DNA of 64,000 nt from Rhodamnia argentea (Eukaryota > Streptophyta > Magnoliopsida > Myrtales > Myrtaceae). The translations under genes and the position numbers were made by a program. The notes below the pieces were generated by a model that did no database searches, had not been told where the DNA came from, and worked only from the letters and a program-made list of their open reading frames with translations. Shown one piece after another: positions 21,409 to 32,808 of this stretch. The DNA is taken from the NCBI RefSeq assembly GCF_020921035.1, contig NC_063157.1, positions 5,886,501 through 5,950,500 on the forward strand, read 5' to 3'. Position 1 is the stretch's first letter, and every line of letters begins with the position of its first letter.

Positions 21409-23348
21409 CGTTCCTTCAAACTCAAAAGCAAGTGATATTACGCTGTTCTTGTGTTAGTGGTGTCTTATGGCTTTTCCAGGACCTATTCTGTACTCTTCTA
21501 AACGCAGACCGGGACAGTCGAAAAAAAGGGCAGCTTAGAGTTCACGTAAAATGGGAAGATTGGGGTTCGCGGAATTGCCTCTAGCTTCATGCCGCTCGGC
21601 ATCAGATAGGACAGGCTAGAATGTTCCATCCCACAACTTGAGGACTCCTGAAAATTACAAAACTGAAGTGATAGGCAATAGCATGAAATCTTCTACTTGC
21701 AAGCGTGGACTTGGAATTAACATCTTTCTTGATGCTTCGTCTCATGCTGGCATAGTTATAATCGACGAAGCAAAGTTGCGGTCCTAATAAGGAGAGGGAC
21801 AAATTGGTTGAGAGGTAGCAACTTCTATGCTCTTTATATGGAAATTGGGTCAGCTTTTTTTAGTCTATTACGTTAATATAGATTACAGAAGTGAAAATTC
21901 ACTGACCAAATGGATTTCTACTCTAAAAGTGTCATCATGCGTGGAAATCCACTTCCAGAAATGTCATCATATGCACCAACTCCTAAAGGCTGACCTAAGT
22001 ATGCGAGAAGAGAAGAACAAAAAAAGGGACCACAACATATGTAGACAAGAATGGTTATCGAATGGCATTGATGGCAGATCAGTTACCTCGGCAACATTGA
22101 TTTGTCTGATAATGACAACTTAAGCAGGGGCATATTCGCTCATTTCCAGGATTGGCAAAGGTGGTCTGTCTTAACCTATAGGCTTTTTATTTGTTCAGAT
22201 TTTAGATGGAACCTTTATGATGGTTGTTTGCACCAAAATTTAACCAGGTCATTGATATAAGTAGACACGTGGCCAGAAGGCAAATGGTTGTCGACACTAG
22301 ATATGCGAGCCATTATCCACGACTGACAGAGTATTCGATATTAATATGCATCGATGATCATGAATCGGCTGGGGACATACGACGACGCACGATTGACGAT
22401 CGTCATAGCAGAGCTAGTCGACAAAGATACCAACGAAAAAAAGAAGATAAATCCCCGATTAAGATACTGTTTCGCTAGAAACCCATGACGAAATATCTTT
22501 CACCAAAAATTGTTCTTCGGCTATTAATTGAGTGAAGCAAGGTCACGCGAAGCGTCATAGGCTAAGAAACGACGATCGATTTGATTCACACAGAAATGTA
22601 CAAGCGCAAATCGTGCCGAAATCTAATCGATGACAAGGTTAGGTAATCAGATGAAAATAAACTTTGTTGAAATTTAATGAACCATACATTTTGAGAACAC
22701 GAAAGTACTATGCCGGAATTTAACCGAGGACACAGTACTCATGATAAATACATGCCGAAATTTAATCGATAACGCGAATCTGGAATCAACAACTATGAAA
22801 GTAAAGATAAATATAAATTTGGTTGATTTCAAAAGTTGCCAACTCTTTAGCGAATTTATTTATTTTTATTTGAGTGACTTACCGGCTTTTATCACCAGCA
22901 ATTCACCTTTCTTCTAGTTAATTTTTTTGGAGTTCACGGACCTCACGTTCCAATCCTTTTTCTTAGTTTTTGCAGTGTTAGTCCGTTTTTCTGTTCATGT
23001 TGTCTTGCTAGAGCTTCATGATCTACTTGGGATATTTCAAATTTAGCACGAGATATCTCAAACCTGTTCCTTGAGTGAGGCCCAAAAACTGGTCTGAATC
23101 GCCAGTATCGAACTCAAACAAGAAGCAAACGCTACAGCTTTCATGGCGAATAAGTCCACATGCTGGTTCTTTTGAAAGCAAAGCTTTTGTTATTCCCCCA
23201 GGTGAATATTACATGACGTGCTCCGACTGGAGTGATGTTTTATTTGGTAATCAAATGACGGAAGTTAGCAAAGCGAAAAGGAAGATTGTTCTCTCGCTTT
23301 CGTTTTGCCTCTTTTGGTTCTGACATCTTCAGTCTTGATGCTGTATAG
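21409..23348. other. Spacer between GDSL copies 1 and 2
   Basis: It contains the copy 1 upstream region. A block around 22070-22140 (CTGTCTGATAATGACAACTTA-like) recurs near 25815 and 41450 upstream of other copies. A 22.2-22.8 kb insert not seen in the other spacers follows, then sequence shared with the 3' side of copy 3. No gene seen, and no KLCR fragment remains here. Confidence 0.5.
22231..22774. repeat. Five degenerate copies of a GCCGAAATTTAATCGA-type word
   Basis: Related words occur at 22231-22250, 22613-22634, 22665-22680, 22710-22733 and 22752-22774, the last four spaced about 40-50 bp. They lie in the part of the spacer that is absent from the equivalent spacers, so this may be the end of a transposon with short internal repeats. 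No termini found. Confidence 0.45.
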
Positions 23349-25216
23349 TTATGGACAAGCAACGGAGATCGGTGCAGGTGGGTTGGTCATGGAACCATCA
23401 AGGATGCGTGAAGCGATCCATGAATTGGCTGCATCCGTGAAATGTATGCCATCCCAGCTGATCCGATCCTGAGGATCGCCACAAGCATCTCCATGAATGG
23501 TGGCTCCATTCACTTGTGTTGACAGTCCGCACATCACGAATGCCGGCACGAAGGTACCACAGCAGTAGTTTAGTGGATCGACAAAACCTGCCGCCAGATT
23601 TCATCAACAGTCAGAACACAATTTACACACCTCGGTAGTATAAGTTCAACGAATCATTAGGCAAAAAGGACCTCCTGTTATTGCAGACTGCCTAGTTTTT
23701 CTCTACATAAACCTCATGGGGTTTCTCATTAAGTGTATAGCCTGAGAGAACTATTACGCTGCAGAAGATTACCTTGATTTTTAGCATCACTTATCAGCGA
23801 TAGCTTGGCTGAATATACGTCGACGTAGGTGAATACAGCCATGGAGACATTTCTTCTTAGCTGGTCCACACTTTCTTTAAGCTGCTGATTGAATTCTTGA
23901 ATGACATTGTTTTGGTAAGCGTTGCAGCCACTCTGGTCAAGGGTGCCATTTCTAAATTTGAATGGTAGAGCCATGAAAGGCAAACATCCAATTGGACCGG
24001 TGTTATGTATCCAGAAAGCTCTTGCTCCTTCGCCATAGAGTTGCTGAAAATAAACAATGGAAATCCCTTTAGGAAAGCAGTATAAAAATGAGCAAGTTTT
24101 GTGCATTTATGTTAGGCTCTTTATGGATCACAGAGATTCTATGACTTCCCATAACTTACTTGTATTGCTGCATTGAATCTGTCAAGGATTCCAGGAATTG
24201 CAGCGACAATTTGATCTACTATCAAGTTCTGAAAGCCAAATGTAAGATCATTCTGTCCTATATCAAATGTGTAGAGGGCCTTTGAGAAACCATCAGGATG
24301 CGGAAGGGACACGCTGCTGCAATTTTCGATGATCCCTGAATTTGACGCCATTTTTTTATATGTCATCAGTCTTTACAAAATTATTCAGCTTTGTGCACAA
24401 AGAAACTGAAGGAGATGAGATTACAGGGACTCTAAATTGGATTAAGAGGCATATTCACATTACTTGCTTGATGTGCAATAATTCTGGCTAATGAACTGCA
24501 GAAAGCTGAAGAAGGATATAATGGCTCCCCGGAACCACCCAAATTCTTGTAGAGTTGTGTTGTGCATGATTTGAACTGTTTGAATTGAGAGATCTGAACG
24601 CCGAGATCGAATGGGCTGAAAGGACCAGGTAGAATGGAAGAGCCTCCGGTGGCGAAGTTTGCGCCGTGTCGAAAGTTTGTGCCTACAGAGTCCAAGAATG
24701 CACTCATGTATGGTAGTCCTAGTTTCTCAGCTACAGAAAGTTAAAGAAAACCGATGATGCCTCAGATATTGTACAAATGCTAAACTATAATGACCTCTAT
24801 GAAGGCATCTTTTTGTCAAGACAATGAACTTCTATTAATCAGAACTGTTGATCCTGAGTGGTGAAACTAATGACTGAATTTCCTTAGTGCATGTTCATGT
24901 GGTTCATATTCTGCTCTAAAGAAACTGATGACTCAAATGTTCCAGCAGTCTGCTAAAAATCTCACTTATGAAATCGAGGATGACATGCCCATTGGATAAT
25001 CTCTTGGGAGGATTGCCAAGGTTGGTTTCGCCGTAGGGAGGTGGAATTTGAGTAAGTGCAGTGGAGCGGCCTCCAGTGTCCGAGTTTGAATCCCCCAAAG
25101 TTGTAGATAGCAGGAAAGTTGCAGCTAGATGAACTGCCAGACACCAAGTCCCCTTGTGTCATTGCCAATCCCGAAACCAGCAGCATCAAAATGCTGAGCG
25201 TTCTTATTAATGCCAT
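23349..25216 (-). pseudogene. ENOD8-like GDSL esterase/lipase pseudogene, copy 2 (nearly intact)
   Basis: Exons are 25216-24966, 24730-24530, 24335-24160, 24043-23773 and 23587-23349, with family-standard lengths apart from one extra base. The signal peptide (MALIRTLSILMLLVSGLAM), blocks I-III and the terminal WDGIHFTDAAN are all present. Two lesions: a run of five instead of four C at 25092-25096 (plus strand) shifts the frame exactly at the GDSN motif, and the exon 2 donor is GGGAG instead of GTGAG. Without these it would encode about 378 aa. The rest shows no stops, so decay is recent, or the base run could be a sequencing error; the donor change is independent of it. Confidence 0.8.
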
Positions 25217-26300
25217 TGTTATTTCCAACTCAAAAAGTAAATGATATTTAGCTGTTCGTGAGTAGCTGTGTCTTATGGCTCTTCGAAGACCACTTTTATA
25301 CTCGGATAAGAGCAGATGATGCAGCGAGAAAAGGGCAGCTCGGAGTTCACATAAACTGGGATGGCAGGGTTCCCAGAATTGTCTCTAGTTTCATGTCACT
25401 TGACATTGGATAGGACTGGTTACATTGTTCCATACCACAGCTTGAGGGACTCCTGAAAATTATAAAACTAAGAGGCAACTTGGAGTCAACATCTTTCTTG
25501 ATGCTTTGTCTCATGCTTGCATACTTGTGATCACCGAAACAAAGTCGTGGTCTTCATTGGAAGAGGAACAAATCGTAGGAAGGTAGAAACTTCTGCATTT
25601 TTTACCTGGAAATTGGGTCAGCTCTTCATAATCTAGTGCTTTGATATATAAGTTACAGATTGGTGAAACTTGTAAATGTTGACCAAAGTATGCGAAAAAG
25701 AAGGAAAAAATGGACAATATAGGAAAAAATGGACAATATATGTTACCAAGAATGGGTATCAACTATCAAATGATATTGATAACCAGATCAATGACTTCAG
25801 CACATATGATCTGTCTGATAATGACAACTTAAACAGGGGCATGTTTCACTCATTTCTAGGATTGGCAAAGATGCTCTGTCTTAACCCACAGGCTCCTTCA
25901 TCTGTTTAGATTAGATGATTACTATATCAAGGTTCATATTTTCCTTAATCTCTGCCTTATGCATCTGGTAAGCTGGCAAATCCTGAGTGATCTCTGCCTT
26001 TGAAATGAGTTATGATTTAGGTGAGGGTGGGGGATGCACAGACGACACATGTTTTTTTTAAATGGCTTTTATCGTCACCTCCGTGTCTCTTGAACATGGC
26101 AGTTTAGATTAGGATGATTTTCAACTTATGTATTCGCTTTTCATTTCAAGTTCCCCTAGTGTTTCTTTATCCCTTCGTAGTTATGGTATCCGGTCGGCGG
26201 TAGAGTTAGATCTCCAAGAGCATTAAGTTCTTCATTCTTTGAATCAGTCATCTTTAGCTCGAGTAGATCCTTACTTCTTGTTTACATCTCTAACAATTTG
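25217..26300. other. GDSL copy 2 upstream region and spacer
   Basis: Shares blocks with the regions upstream of copies 1 and 5, including the GATAATGACAACTTA stretch near 25815. A TATA-like TATAAAAG equivalent is near 25290. No gene seen. Confidence 0.45.
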
Positions 26301-26560
26301 CACAGGTCGGATGAGGAGATTGAAATTCTGGAGTGTATTGTTGCCATTAGAGAAGAGGCACTTACGGGCAGGGAACCCTGATGCGGATTGAACAAAGCGG
26401 GAAGGGATTGGAGCAGAAAGTCCAGGACACTGGGAACTTTACTTACACTTAACTCTTGCATCAAGGCACTGTAATTCTGATGCTGTAAATATCGTTTGTG
26501 CGCATGAAGCGAAGTTGATAGTAGAAATACATAAGGCTGTTCGTTTGCGTTGGAAGAATT
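26301..26560 (+). pseudogene. KLCR fragment 2 (last exon and 3' UTR)
   Basis: From 26306 the translation reads EEIEILECIVAIREEAL then KAGRDWSRKSRTLGTLL, matching the last exon of the intact KLCR (AIEILESVVTIRQEKL...GRDWSRKSRPLGTLLD). About 25 codons in between are lost or shifted, and a stop follows GREP. Homology continues into 3' UTR-like sequence to about 26550. It is convergent to GDSL copy 3. Confidence 0.85.
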
Positions 26561-27192
26561 GTTGCGCACAGGAAAGCGACGCCAGCCACACCATGCTGGA
26601 ATTCTAGCTTACTGGTGTGGGCAGTTGAAAGCACAATTAAGGTTAGATTTTGCACGTCATTTTGGAAATAAAGAATGTTCACAGATTTAGTCCTCTAATT
26701 GTTGGCTGCAAAGGGCAAGTATGGACTTAAATGGCTATTCCATTCGGCATTCCCAGTAACTATCGACCTATGTTGACCTTTGTTGATGAGAGAACAATCT
26801 AATTATTTTCCGGAGCGCGAATGAAAGAACTACAGAAGCTTTACATTCACCTTAATGGGTTGTTTCAAATCGTCTTCCTGCAGCTTCATGATCTTCTTGG
26901 ATCTAGTATCCTATGAAGCAGAAGATTATTTAGCATGAGATGTCTGAAATCTGTTTCTTGAGAAAGGCCCACAAGTTGGTCTGAATTTCCTGTATTGATG
27001 TCAAACTAGAAGCAAATAGTAAAACTTTCCTAGTGGGAAACGTCCATGCTTGTGTTATTTCCTTTGTCGATGCTACAGGACGTGCGCTCTGAGTCCGACG
27101 GGAGTAATGTATTAGTTAGACTGAATGATCAGATATTGGAAAAAAGAAAAGAAGATTTTTGGTGCCAACGTCGTCGATCTTGACATGGTGAG
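26561..27192. other. Spacer between KLCR fragment 2 and GDSL copy 3
   Basis: Parts (26870-27130) recur behind copies 1 and 2, with shared words such as GCTTCATGATCT. This is 3' flank of the duplicated unit. No gene seen. Confidence 0.5.
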
Positions 27193-29025
27193 TTATGGAC
27201 AAGCATTGGAAATTGGTACAGGCGGATCAGACATGGAACCATTGAGGATGCGTGAAGCAATCCATGAATTGGCTGCATCTGTAAAATGTGTGCCGTCCCA
27301 GCTAATTCGATTCTGAGGATCGCCACAAGCATCTCCATGAATGGTGGTTCCATTCACTTCTAATAACATTCCACACTTCACGAATGTCGGTGCGAATCTA
27401 CCACAGCAAAACTTTAGTGGATCAACAAAACCTGCCACCAGATTTCATCTTCTCTATTAGAACAAAATTTAGACAGCGCAGTGGTACTAGTCTAACGAAA
27501 CATTAGGCTAACGGACCACCTGTTACTGCAGGATTGCCTAGTTTTTCTCTGCATTTTTCTGTCGTTCTTTCTCATCAAGTGTAGCCTGAGAGGGCTAGTA
27601 CATTTATGCAGATGATTACCTTGATTTTTAGCGTCACTGATCAGCAATAGCTTGGCTGAATATACGTCAACGTATGTGACTGCAGCCATAGAGAGATTAT
27701 TCCTTAGCTGGTTCACCCTTTCTTTAAGCTGTTGGTTAAATTCTTGAGCTACGTCGTTTTTGTAAGCGACACAGCCATTCGGGTCAAGGGTACCATTATA
27801 TGGTAGAGCCATGAAAGGCAAGCACCCGAGTGGACCAATGTTATGTATCCAGAAAGATCTTGCTCCTTCGTCATAGAGTTCCTGAAATTAAATGGCAGAA
27901 GTCTATGGGAAAATAGTAACAAAGAGCAAGTTTTGTGCATTTATGGCAAGCTCTTCAGATGGATCTCAGATCTTCTATGACTTCCCATAACTTACTTGTA
28001 CTGCTGCATCAAAACCCTCAAGGATGCGAGGAATCGCTGCGACGATTTGGTCAACCGTCATGTTATAAAAACCAACTGCAAGGTCATTATGTCCGATATC
28101 GAACGTGTAGAGGGCCTTTGAGAAGTCATCAGGATGTGGAAGTGAGATTCCGCTGCACCTTCCGGTCATCCCTGAGTTTAGCGCCATTGGTCGATATGTT
28201 GTCAGTCGTTACAAAAACATTCAGCTTTGGATGCAAGGACACTGAAGGAACTGCAGTTCCGGAGACTCTCAATTGGATTAAGAAGCATTGTGTCAGATAC
28301 AAGGTGACTTCACTCACCGGAATCCTTCGAGTTCTTGTAGAGTTCTGTCGTCCGTGATTTGAACTGTCTGAATTGGGAGATCTGAATACCAAGATCAAAA
28401 GGACTAATGGGGCCGGGTAGAATGCCTGAGCCTCCGGTAGCGAAGTTTGCACCGTGTCGAAAGTTTGTTCCTATGGAGTCCAAGTATGCATTCAAGTACG
28501 GTAGTCCTAGTTTCTCAGCTGCAGATAGTTCGAGAACACAATTTTGCCTCAGAGACTTGCCACAAGTGTCTACCGATAACAACACTTAGACAAAGAAGCT
28601 TCTTATTTTGCCGAATTTAAAAACAGAAGTTGAAGTGATTGAAGACTGCTAAGTTCTGATTCTAAAATCATCACCAAGCTAGTGATTCCTAGAAGCTGCT
28701 TCACTTAGGTGTAAATGAACTAAATTAGTCCAAGAGGCTTCATAAGACAAAATGCATCATGGGCTCATAGCCTCGAACAGAAAGACTCACTTATGAAATC
28801 GAGGATGACATGCCCGTCGGATAATCTCTTGGGAGGATCACCGAGGTTAGTTTTGCCGTAGGGAGGCGGAAATTGAAAAAACGCGGCGGAGCGGCCTCCG
28901 GTGTCTGAGTTAGAATCCCCGAAGTTGTAGATAGCAGGAAAATTGCAGCTAGATGAACCGCCAGAAACCAAGTCACCTTCTGTCATTGCCAAGCCCAAAA
29001 CCAGCAGTCCCAAGATGAAGAACAT
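27193..29025 (-). CDS. ENOD8-like GDSL esterase/lipase, copy 3 (intact)
   Basis: Five exons join in frame: 29025-28791, 28518-28318, 28171-27996, 27881-27620, 27431-27193, giving about 370 aa, the usual length for the family. It has a hydrophobic signal peptide (MFFILGLLVLGLAM) and block I NFGDSNSDTGGRS with the nucleophile Ser. Then come GTNFRHGANFATGGSG, FDIGHNDLAVG, IHNIGPLGCLPF, and the terminal WDGTHFTDAANSW with catalytic Asp and His. Secreted hydrolysis of an acyl ester is expected; the substrate is unknown. All GT..AG borders are present. The ATG used by copies 1, 2, 4 and 5 is GTG here (29038-29040), so I start at the next in-frame ATG, five codons on; the signal peptide survives. 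Exon 4 lacks three codons (KFR) seen in copies 2 and 5. This is the only copy of five open throughout. Confidence 0.85.
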
Positions 29026-29063
29026 CTTTACTGACGCCACGGTTCTTTTACAATCAAAGACCT

Positions 29064-29071
29064 CTTTTATA
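29064..29071 (-). promoter_or_regulatory. TATA box of GDSL copy 3
   Basis: TATAAAAG on the minus strand lies about 40 bp before the ATG at 29025. That predicts a leader of only some 10-20 nt, shorter than in copy 5, where the TATA box is 78-84 bp from the ATG. Confidence 0.5.
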
Positions 29072-29316
29072 CTCTGCTAACAGCAGCAGATGGAAACCAG
29101 GTCACGTTGGCTGTGATGTGCAGGTCATTGTCTCTAGTTTCATGTTACTTGACAGTGGATGGGACAAATTGGAAAAACTTTTTAATTGCAAGTAGGTGCT
29201 CTAGATCAGTTGCTTTCTTAGTCCTCTTGTCTTATCCTTGCATAGTTATGATCGACGAAGCAAAACCTAAGTTCATCGAATGATAGTGATGGGAGATCAA
29301 TCATATCACCGCATAT

Positions 29317-30150
29317 TGTTAGAATATTTCTCAAGCTTGAGCTCAGACGAGACCCGAACCGAGGAAGATACGTGAACATTCGACCCCATGAAAGTCGAAA
29401 TTAACTCGGCATTGAAAATCGGGTCTGTTTTCGTCTGCATGTTCAAGATCAAAGCCGCACAATAATTGAAGGATTTGAGTCCATTCTTGTTAAGTGCCGC
29501 TCTCTCTTCTTTGTCATATCCATGTCTCGGACTCCTGCTGGAGGTGTGATGATATTGAATATTCCAAATGCTTTGTTATGTGGTGTTGGAGCCTTAAAGT
29601 GAAGAAGTGCAAATCGTTGACGAAATGTGTTGTTTCCATCTTGGCAAGGCCACGTTGCTGGGCCAGCTGGTGGGCCAAGATCTCCATGATGAGAATGGGC
29701 AGGAATAAAAAACGGAAGAATTCTTGGTTATAAATAGAAGTGTGAGCAGAAGGATGGAGTGGGCCAAATCTCTCCTTGGTGGCCGAGGAGTGTGCAGAGA
29801 GTTCTTCGAGAGAGAGAGAGAGGTTTTCTTCTTGTAATTATACCCGAGTGAATTAGCGGATTAGATTTTTGTGATTAGAATTTTACAATTACTTTTTAAG
29901 ATTGACATCATTCCATTAGGAATTGAGAAACAGTATTTGAGCATTCGTGTACTGTTATAATCTCCGAGTGTGTGAAATTTTGTGAAGTTCCCATGTGGAC
30001 GGAGGTCATATTGACCGAACCACGTAAATATGGAGTCCCATTTCCTTTTGTTCCTTGATCCGATTTATCCAATCGCCTTGTCTTAATAGATATGATATGG
30101 TATGGCTGATTTGTATTGTTTCCTTCCATCCAAATTTACGTTAAAAGAGA
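29317..30150 (+). mobile_element. Copia-type LTR remnant
   Basis: It starts TGTTAGAATATTTCTC and has TATAAATAG near 29730, a GA run at about 29810, and the stretch GGTCATATTGACCGAACCACG near 30005 that is common in plant Copia LTR ends. The 3' terminus (CA) and target duplication were not found, so it is probably truncated; the end given is approximate. No internal domain, so a degraded solo LTR is the simplest reading. Short frames inside are not credible genes. Confidence 0.45.
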
Positions 30151-32608
30151 TTGATTTGTACATTTGGTACCGATGGTGTCGCTCGTGTTAAATCGATGAC
30201 GCCTCTTTATGATTAATTTGGGTTCCCGCTTGTAATTTGCATCATTTTTGTAGTACTAGTGCATCTCGTGATACGGTAGTTCGATACTCTGTTTCAAAAT
30301 AGGCATCCACAACTCGCTTTTGATTTTCAAATCGGTTGCTTCGTAAGGTATGTGATTTATAAGATATGCGAAGCAAATACGTCTTTGCAATCATGACTTT
30401 TGCGATACATTAGCACTGACTTATAAAGTTTCGGCACATCCATCGACGATTCTCGAGTCTCGAAATGGAAACGACCTCAATCTAGAATACCATCTAAACA
30501 CTTAAAGAAAGAGGAAAAAAAAGAAAAATGTGGTCTGCTTAGGCCAAAGCCCACCTAAAGCATCACCCCATTTCTTAAAGTCGTGAAGGAGGGTCTCCTC
30601 CCCTCCTGAGGCAGTGGGATTTAATGAATGCCATGTTCCCTCTTGCTTGATAGATGGACCATCTCCTGTGATTAGCTAGGGTTTAAGTTGGCACTGCCCT
30701 TCTTCAATGCCTCTTCAGCTGCTCAATAATCCATCCCACAATTGGAAAAAAAAATTGATTTTTTTACCATTATTTTTCTTTTTCTTTTTCTTTTTCTTTT
30801 TCTTTTTCTTTTTCTTTCTAAAAGGCTGTTAACAAATTGGAAAATAAATTTCAGCTCACAGTTTTTGAAGGCGTCCACCTAATTAAGAACAAGGGCCAAG
30901 GCCATTGATAAGAGTCAGTGATGAACATGAATGGTCCATCTTTATTGCTCTGGATTCTGTGGACCACGTGTCTTGTCCACATTGGGTTTAATTTGTCTGA
31001 GTCGACAGCAGAAATTAAGGGCGCCGCATGCATTGCGCTGTTCTAATGAATTGTAAAAGACATGGAGATTTTTATGTACTAAAGTTAGAGCCCCAAGGAC
31101 AAAGGGCACTTTCCTATTATTTTTTTCCTGCGGTTGGGACTTGTTGAGCACTGGTTTTCATGCGAAATTGAATCTATTTTTTCGTGCCAGCAAACTTTTA
31201 TATTAAGTCGGCATTTTTTTAATTAAGAAATTACAATCCAAACCCCTTATAATTAGACAAATCAGAGCCGCAACCATGAAATAAATTGGAATGGAACTTG
31301 ACTCCGATAACATATTAGAAAATCAATTCAAAAGCGTAAATTTATAAATAAAGGAGGACCATATTTTTATACGAAGCGTATAAATCCCATGGACTAGCGA
31401 TGTGAGATATTTTCACATTTTTAAAGTTTTTTTATTAATTTATAGATGGTATTAATTTTGTTTAAGGCTGCTTTTTTAAGCGAAGTTAACAGTACACACA
31501 TTGAAACTACTTTACAAGACCGTGACGGCATGAGTCTATATGGCTGCCACTTAATCGAATTAATCGTATGAACCAATTGTAATATCCCTACATTAGTCAA
31601 TAGCATCCAAGCCAAAGATAATGCGCCAACTCGTGAAAATGGGGCTCGTTGCTTCTAGAAACACAGTAACACAGTTGGCTTTGATTGCATAATTTACTTC
31701 TTATTCCTAATTAGGAGTTGCAGAGGACTAATCTTCACAAAAACAAAAACTTAATTGCTTGGTTAATTTTTTTTTTTTTTTTTCATTTTTGTGCACTGAG
31801 ATGTGTGCCAAATCTACCCTCTCTGTTGTTTTTTTTCCCTTCTTTTTTGATGAGTCAGAAGATAATTTGGCTCATCATACATAAATTCTGACATTCTAAA
31901 TTTCTAATGCTCGCGCTCTCTTTCTCTCTCTTTGGTCAAGACTTAAGACCCCCAAGTAGACAGACTTAAAGGTCGCAATACGGTCAGAAACCCATTTATT
32001 GACTTTGTTTTAGTGGGCTTAGATTGATTATGGATCACTTAAAATTTTAAAAATGAATCAACATGGGTTGAAATGCTAAAGCCTAACTTTCTATAGGTCT
32101 AATATGGGTTTGCATCAAACCCATATTCAACCCTCTTTTAACTTGAACCCAAAATGTATGTTACCTATGAAGGCCTCAGTGAAACTTGAGCTCGTCGGGA
32201 TTTGGCAACTGCTGCCGGTGGCCGATCGAAGATCGCAGTCCCTCGGTCGCCGGTTGCCGGGCATGTCGGTCGCCACCGATCGTTGCCAATTGTCGGCGAC
32301 ACCTACCCGACAAATAAGAAAAAAAAAAGAAACAAAGAAACAAAGAAAAAATGGAAAAAAGTTAGAATTTTTTTAAAAATTAGAAAAACTATCCACGGTA
32401 TTTTAGCAAGATATAGCTTTTTTAAAAAAATCACTGTTTTAATAAATTGAATTTACTATTGAAGTATTTTAGCGATATGGGCCATTACATTATATCTCAT
32501 GAAAATGAATCAATAAGATCGGATCATTTTCGATCCAATCCAATACACCCGTTTGACAAGTCTAATCAAATCACGTTAAGTTATCACCATCTCTCATCGT
32601 TGCCTTTT
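30151..32608. other. Spacer upstream of the MYB gene
   Basis: AT-rich with a pyrimidine microsatellite at 30773-30818. A GC-rich island at 32180-32310 has repeated GGTCGCC/GCCGG words and resembles the core of the MITE-like elements elsewhere in the window, but I could not find clean inverted ends. No gene seen. Confidence 0.5.
30773..30818. repeat. (CTTTTT)n microsatellite
   Basis: About seven CTTTTT units in the spacer between GDSL copy 3 and MYB. Confidence 0.95.
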
Positions 32609-32666
32609 CTCTTTGTTTTCCCCATTTTCCCTCTTTCCCTCGTTTTCGTGCTCTCATTTTCGTGCC

Positions 32667-32674
32667 TATTTATA
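32667..32674 (+). promoter_or_regulatory. Possible TATA box of the MYB gene
   Basis: TATTTATA lies about 140 bp before the MYB start codon, upstream of the GA repeat. It is the best TATA-like word in the proximal promoter. Confidence 0.4.
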
Positions 32675-32766
32675 GGTTGGAGCAAAGTTTCTTGTGGCAG
32701 CAAGTCATACTGTCTTGACCTTTTCTCTCTTTTGGCTTGTCAAAATCAAGAAAGTCATAAGTAACT

Positions 32767-32768
<2 letters not shown>

Positions 32769-32803
<35 letters not shown>
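32769..32803. repeat. (GA)n tract in the MYB leader
   Basis: About 17 GA units end six bases before the MYB ATG, so they lie in the 5' UTR. GA/CT runs in leaders are frequent in plants and can bind BPC-type GAGA factors; a role here is not shown. Confidence 0.9.
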
Positions 32804-32804
<1 letters not shown>

Positions 32805-32808
32805 AAAA

